NCBI RefSeq assembly: GCF_000195275.1 | Contig: NC_015385.1 | Location: forward strand, 1,566,501-1,630,500 | DNA length: 64,000 nucleotides | From: Treponema succinifaciens DSM 2489 | GTDB taxonomy: Bacteria > Spirochaetota > Spirochaetia > Treponematales > Treponemataceae | Direction: 5' to 3' | In this document: one piece after another, positions 60,212 to 64,000 of the stretch | How positions within the stretch are numbered: position 1 is the stretch's first letter | Layout of the letters: every line of letters begins with the position of its first letter | Position numbers and translations under genes: made by a program | Notes under the pieces: generated by a model | What the model was told of the DNA's origin: nothing | The model's database searches: none | The model's input: only the letters and a program-made list of their open reading frames with translations

Positions 60212-61444
60212 TCAACCAAATTTAACAATGTAGTTTTTCTTTTTTCCGCGGCGCAAGACAATCACTTTTCCTTCGATTGCAAGCTGGCTTGTTACAGGCA
60301 TATTTTCATCCGTGAACTTTTCGCCATTTAAAGTTATTGAGCCTGCCGCAAGAAATTCCCTTGCCTCGCGTTTGCTTGAAGCGATTTTATTGTTTACAAG
60401 CACATCAATCAGTTTTTCGCCTTCTGAAATCGAGATGGTCGGAACATCCTTAAATCCAATTTCAATGTCCTTTAAGCTAAGAGATTTCACATCGCCTGAA
60501 AAAAGGGAACTGCTTATATTCACGGCTTTTACAAACTCTGCCGCTCCGTGCAAATCAGTTATAATTTCACGTGCCAAAGCCTTGTGAGCCTCGCGAAGCT
60601 CTGGATGCTCCTTGTTTTTTGCCTCAAGCTCTTCAATCTGTTCTTTTGAAAGGAAAGTAAAAATCTTAAGGTAGTCAACAACCATAGAGTCGTCAACATT
60701 CACAAGGTATTGATAAAGCTCATAGCTTGAAGTTTTGTTCAAGTCAAGCCACAATGCGTTTCCTGCGCTTTTTCCGAATTTATTTCCGTACTTGTCCAAA
60801 ACAAGCGGCATTGTAAATCCGTAAGCTTCCTTGCCTTCAATCTTGCGGATAAGCTCAAGGCCTGTTGTTATATTTCCCCACTGGTCCGCGCCTTCAGCCT
60901 GAAGAATGCAGTTTTTATTTCTGTAAAGCCACAAAAAGTCATAGCCCTGCAAAAGCGTGTATGAAAATTCTGCAAAAGTAATTCCAGTGTCAAGGCGGCG
61001 CGAAATTATTTCCTTTGAAAGCATATAGTTTACGTTTATGTATTTTCCAATGTCGCGCAAAAATTCAAGGAAAGTATAGTCTTTTGTCCAGTCGTAGTTG
61101 TTTACAATTTCAGCCTTTCCTTCAAAAATCCTGTCAACCTGGCTTTTTATTCCCGCAAGATTTTTTTCAAGCGTTTCGTGGCTGATTATTTCACGCTCTG
61201 CTGTAGGACGCGGATCTCCAATAAGACCTGTAGAGCCGCCAACCAAAAGAATCGGGTGATGTCCTGCCCGCGCAAGACGTTTTGCCGTCACCAAAGACGA
61301 ATAATGTCCCAAATGAAGGCTATCTGCTGTAGGGTCAGTTCCCCAGTAAAATGTGATTTTTTCATTGTTAAGCTTGTCCGCAATGTCTTCTCCGGCAACA
61401 TCCTTAACAAGTCCGCGCCACTGAAGCTCCTCAAAAAATGTCAT
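60212..61444 (-). CDS. tyrS: tyrosyl-tRNA synthetase
   Basis: Charges tRNA-Tyr. The 410-residue protein has the class I signatures HLGHYSSL (HIGH-type) and KFGKSAGNAL (KMSKS-type), a Rossmann fold with LLVGGSTGLIGDPRP, and a C-terminal S4 RNA-binding domain (about 345-405, ASSKREAREFLAAGSITLNG). The ribosome-binding site is TTGGAGTAGGAA. It is upstream of adk with about 80 bp between them. Confidence 0.96.
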   Translation of the reverse strand: MTFFEELQWRGLVKDVAGEDIADKLNNEKITFYWGTDPTADSLHLGHYSSLVTAKRLARAGHHPILLVGGSTGLIGDPRPTAEREIISHETLEKNLAGIKSQVDRIFEGKAEIVNNYDWTKDYTFLEFLRDIGKYINVNYMLSKEIISRRLDTGITFAEFSYTLLQGYDFLWLYRNKNCILQAEGADQWGNITTGLELIRKIEGKEAYGFTMPLVLDKYGNKFGKSAGNALWLDLNKTSSYELYQYLVNVDDSMVVDYLKIFTFLSKEQIEELEAKNKEHPELREAHKALAREIITDLHGAAEFVKAVNISSSLFSGDVKSLSLKDIEIGFKDVPTISISEGEKLIDVLVNNKIASSKREAREFLAAGSITLNGEKFTDENMPVTSQLAIEGKVIVLRRGKKKNYIVKFG

Positions 61445-61561
61445 TTCCTACTCCAAGTTAAATGAATACTGATTTTTATATGTTCCAAAAGACTATCATT
61501 TTTTCCTATGAGTTTCTAGTAAAAATGCATAAAAAAAGCCCCTGCGCAAAACAGGAGCAAA

Positions 61562-61633
61562 CGGTTCCTACGGGAATCGAACCCGTCTTTCGACCTTGAG
61601 AGGGTCACGTCCTAGCCGATAGACGAAGGAACC
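61562..61633 (-). tRNA. tRNA-Glu (CTC)
   Basis: The 72-nt gene folds with acceptor GGTTCCT, D arm, anticodon arm GACCCTCTCAAGGTC with anticodon CTC, and T arm GGGTTCGATTCCC. CCA is not encoded. It lies 28 bp from tyrS in the gap before tRNA-Gln. Confidence 0.93.
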
Positions 61634-61668
61634 TAAACAAAAAAAGCCAGACTAGCAGTCCAGCTTAT

Positions 61669-61741
61669 ATTCCCCAAGGAGGATTCGAACCCCCACAGTG
61701 AGAACCAGAATCTCAAGTGCTACCATTACACAATCGGGGAA
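61669..61741 (-). tRNA. tRNA-Gln (CTG)
   Basis: The 73-nt gene has acceptor TTCCCCG, a stem TGAGA-TTCTGGT-TCTCA with anticodon CTG, and T arm GGGGGTTCGAATCC. CCA is not encoded. It is transcribed towards tRNA-Glu, 35 bp away. Confidence 0.92.
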
Positions 61742-61845
61742 TGCAATGTGCATATAAAATACAAGGTCATAAAAAAAAAGTCAATAGCAAATCATTGTTT
61801 TTATTGAAAAATTTTGGTTATTGCACTTTTTGTTTATTTGACAAA

Positions 61846-61875
61846 TTGTAATACATCGATTACGTTGTATTACAA
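61846..61875. promoter_or_regulatory. 10-bp inverted repeat operator before the RelB-like gene
   Basis: TTGTAATACA (61846-61855) and TGTATTACAA (61866-61875) are perfect complements 10 bp apart, between TTGACA (61838-61843) and the ATG. It fits autoregulation by the ribbon-helix-helix protein encoded next. Confidence 0.65.
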
Positions 61876-61887
61876 AGAGGTAGAATT

Positions 61888-62121
61888 ATGGCAATGACCG
61901 CAACAGTAACATTCAGAACAACACCAGAACTTAAAAGCAGAATGGACTTTCTTGCAAAAGAAACACACAGGCCAACAAGTTTCTATTATAACCTTTTGCT
62001 TGAAGATTATCTTGAAGATTTAGAAGACATCTATCTTTCTGAAAAAATCCTCGAGGATATAAAAAGCGGAAAAGAAAAACCAATTCCAGCTGAAGAAGTA
62101 TTTGCTAAGGCTGGATTATAA
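61888..62121 (+). CDS. RelB/DinJ-type antitoxin without a toxin
   Basis: The 77-residue protein has an N-terminal ribbon-helix-helix (TATVTFRTTPELKSRMDFLA) and an acidic C-terminus. RelB family antitoxins bind their own operator and a RelE-type toxin. No toxin gene follows: the next 30 bp lead to the convergent suf gene. The start is behind GAGGTAGAATT. It may be an orphan regulator or a relic of a lost module. Confidence 0.8.
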   Translation: MAMTATVTFRTTPELKSRMDFLAKETHRPTSFYYNLLLEDYLEDLEDIYLSEKILEDIKSGKEKPIPAEEVFAKAGL

Positions 62122-62151
62122 ATAAAGAAATCTACAAAGGCTAAGCAAAAT

Positions 62152-62625
62152 TTATTCTGTTGTGCAGTGCTCCACGCTTCCTTGACCGGCAGTTTTTCCG
62201 TTTTTAAGCATTTCTTCCATTGTGTGCCAGCCAAGAACTGCGCATTTTACACGGGCGGGCATTTTGCTGATATTTTTAAGGCTTGCGGCTTCGTCAAGTT
62301 CTTCTAAAGCGTTGTCATCTTCAATCTTGCCGTAAATCATGTCCATAAAAAGAGATGCAAGACGCAAAGCTTCATCTTTTGGCTTTCCAATTATGTCATC
62401 AAGCATCATATCTACAGAAGCCTGGCTTACAGCGCATCCTGAACCGTTAAAACTTCCTTCTGAAATTATTCCGTTATCATCAATTTTAAGCTGAAGATAA
62501 ATATTGTCTCCGCAACTCGGATTCACGCCTTGCAAAGTAAACGTCGGATTTTCCATAACGCCCTTGTGGGTCGGGTTCAAATTATGCTCGTTAAGAATTT
62601 CCTGATAAAGCGATTTCAAATCCAT
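62152..62625 (-). CDS. sufU: SUF iron-sulfur scaffold SufU
   Basis: The 157-residue zinc/cluster-binding protein has three conserved cysteines, in NPSCGDN, GSGCAVSQAS and RVKCAVLGW, as in SufU. SufU accepts sulfur from SufS and delivers it to the SufBCD scaffold. The ribosome-binding site is TTGAGGTATTA. It is the last gene of the suf operon, 26 bp after sufS. Confidence 0.93.
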   Translation of the reverse strand: MDLKSLYQEILNEHNLNPTHKGVMENPTFTLQGVNPSCGDNIYLQLKIDDNGIISEGSFNGSGCAVSQASVDMMLDDIIGKPKDEALRLASLFMDMIYGKIEDDNALEELDEAASLKNISKMPARVKCAVLGWHTMEEMLKNGKTAGQGSVEHCTTE

Positions 62626-62651
62626 ATTAATACCTCAATTTTTAATTGCCT

Positions 62652-63896
62652 TTATTCTTTAAATCCCATCCAGCGGCGGACAAGTTTTAGCTTTTCAATG
62701 AAAACTTCCACTTCCTGCTGTGTGTTGTAAAAGTAGCAGCTTGCGCGCGCAGTTGAGCCTACTCCAAGTTTCTGCATCAAAGGCTGAGCGCAATGATGGC
62801 CTGCCCTAACTGCAATTTTTTCTGTATCAAGAATAGAAGCAATGTCATGCGGATGCACGCCGTCAATCGTAAATGTAACAATTCCGCAGTGCTTTTTATA
62901 GTCGTTGTTTCCAATTATGTGAAGATAAGGAATTTTTTTCATTCCCTCTATCATTGTCTGGGCAAGAGAGTCGTCATTTTTTTCTATATTACCAAGCCCG
63001 ATTCCCTGAATATATTCAATCGCCTTTGCAAGCGCAACAGCACCGCCGGCATTTACAGTTCCGGCTTCAAACTTATGCGGAACTTCTGCAAAAGTCGCAG
63101 TTTCGCGGGTAACATATTCAATCATTTCTCCGCCACGCAAAAAAGGCGGAATCTTTTCAAGTAGATGTTTTTTTCCATAAAGAGCGCCAATTCCCATAGG
63201 AGCGCAAAGCTTGTGCCCCGAAAAAGCAAAAAAGTCCGCATCCAATGCCTGCACATCGATTTTTTTATGCGGCGCGCTCTGAGCTCCGTCTACAACAACA
63301 TAAGCTCCCTTTCCACCGTTTCCAACTTTATGAGCATAGCTTGCAATTTGTTCTATAGGATTCGTAATTCCAAAGACATTGCTAACCTGCGCAACCGCAA
63401 CAATTTTTGTCTTGGAATTTATTTTTGCCTTTATCTCCTGTTCTGAAATTTCCGCAGAAGAATCGCATTCAAGCCACACGAGTTTTGCGCCCTTTGCATT
63501 GCAGACCATTTGCCACGGAAGAATATTAGAATGATGCTCCATGCAGCTTACAACAACTTCATCTCCTGCCTGAACTTCAGAAAGTCCAATAGTGTACGCA
63601 ACAAGATTCAGGCTTTCAGAAGCATTGCGTGTAAAAATAATTTCCGCAGGCTCGGCGGCATTCAGGAATTTTGCAACAGAAGCCCTTGCGTTTTCATAGT
63701 CATCAGTCGCCCTTATGCTCAAAGCGTAAAGTCCGCGCAAAGGATTGGCATTGTTGCTTCTATAAAAATCAGCTTCCGCCTGAATCACACATTCCGGTCG
63801 ATGAGTTGTAGCCGCACTGTCCAAGTAAATAAGCCCTTCATTTTCCGGCCGGCTGAATATCTTAAAATCGCTGCGTATTTCTTCTGCACTGAACAT
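62652..63896 (-). CDS. sufS: cysteine desulfurase SufS
   Basis: PLP enzyme that takes sulfur from cysteine. Start ATG 63896 behind CGAGGAAAC; an in-frame start at 63956 runs into the end of sufD. Visible are YLDSAATTHRPECVI, MEHHSNILPW, the PLP lysine in FSGHKLCAPMGIGALYG, and the catalytic Cys in RAGHHCAQPLMQ. The 414 residues are standard for class II (SufS) enzymes. It is cotranscribed with sufU and the partial sufD. Confidence 0.95.
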   Translation of the reverse strand: MFSAEEIRSDFKIFSRPENEGLIYLDSAATTHRPECVIQAEADFYRSNNANPLRGLYALSIRATDDYENARASVAKFLNAAEPAEIIFTRNASESLNLVAYTIGLSEVQAGDEVVVSCMEHHSNILPWQMVCNAKGAKLVWLECDSSAEISEQEIKAKINSKTKIVAVAQVSNVFGITNPIEQIASYAHKVGNGGKGAYVVVDGAQSAPHKKIDVQALDADFFAFSGHKLCAPMGIGALYGKKHLLEKIPPFLRGGEMIEYVTRETATFAEVPHKFEAGTVNAGGAVALAKAIEYIQGIGLGNIEKNDDSLAQTMIEGMKKIPYLHIIGNNDYKKHCGIVTFTIDGVHPHDIASILDTEKIAVRAGHHCAQPLMQKLGVGSTARASCYFYNTQQEVEVFIEKLKLVRRWMGFKE

Positions 63897-63906
63897 AGTT
63901 TCCTCG

Positions 63907-64000
63907 TTATATAATCGCTTCAACAAAAGAATTGATTTCTTCCACAAGGCTTTCATCTGGAATAAACCGTGAAACCTTTGAAACCTTTGCCTTTGTCAAA
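63907..64000 (-). CDS. sufD: SufD-like C-terminus (partial, continues beyond the window)
   Basis: The last 30 codons, ending FIPDESLVEEINSFVEAII and a stop, lie directly before sufS, with 10 bp between. Position and acidic ending fit SufD of the SufBCD complex. Only this short piece is visible, so the assignment rests mainly on gene order. Confidence 0.6.
   Translation of the reverse strand, partial: LTKAKVSKVSRFIPDESLVEEINSFVEAII

Overview
The window looks like a chromosomal segment of a Treponema-type spirochaete. The evidence is an A+T-rich genome, a FliG paralogue beside a PreP-like M16C protease, LPP20-type lipoproteins, many signal-peptide and lipobox proteins, a suf iron-sulfur operon, and a nucleotidyltransferase-aminotransferase fusion of the kind known from Treponema denticola. 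The species cannot be told from sequence alone.

Layout. 0-6.1 kb: a minus-strand operon of two LPP20 lipoproteins, a DUF4384 exported protein, a membrane protein and an exported caspase-like protein, divergent from an XRE regulator. Two of its genes carry one-base frameshifts in homopolymers. 6.5-8 kb: a degenerate short-unit array and an HU/DUF4469-like protein. 8-14.6 kb: transketolase, a PTS EIIA, a treponemal unknown, nitroreductase and acetolactate synthase. 14.66-14.90 kb: a 216-bp MITE-like element with a 10-bp target duplication. 15-23.3 kb: DUF4912 plus a GH57 protein lacking its catalytic residues, then a surface-polymer locus with a YidC-like/sulfatase fusion, a CDP-glycerol-type transferase and a nucleotidyltransferase-aminotransferase fusion. 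23.3-27.5 kb: VTC, DUF4956 and CotH, with a second divergent CotH behind a G9 tract. 27.6-30.5 kb: a NifU-like protein with a GGGtGRT protein, a duplicated gene tail and an IS1182-type relic. 30.6-45.1 kb: clpB, a tocopherol-cyclase-like protein, an M16C protease, a FliG paralogue, HtrA, MntP, AsnA and GalT. 45.2-51.4 kb: an exported endonuclease, a hairpin array, a CapA-like lipoprotein, an HrpA helicase and an Rpn-type nuclease. 51.4-59.4 kb: envelope genes (TonB-like receptor, two lipoproteins with poly-G tracts, one split by G9, a porin-like protein, another lipoprotein and an anchored protein). 59.5-64 kb: adk, tyrS, tRNA-Glu, tRNA-Gln, an orphan RelB-like antitoxin, and sufD(partial)-sufS-sufU.

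Three patterns cross gene boundaries. First, about ten genes have a good sigma-70-like promoter whose -10 box ends 5-11 nt before the ATG with little or no Shine-Dalgarno, which suggests frequent leaderless mRNAs. Second, poly-G tracts (G9, G9, G7, G6) lie in or beside envelope genes and would suit phase variation. Third, a dispersed palindrome of about 29 bp (TGTCATT, stem, TTGAC, stem, AATCT) occurs eight times, once inside a coding region. Homopolymer frameshifts could also be assembly errors; reads would decide.
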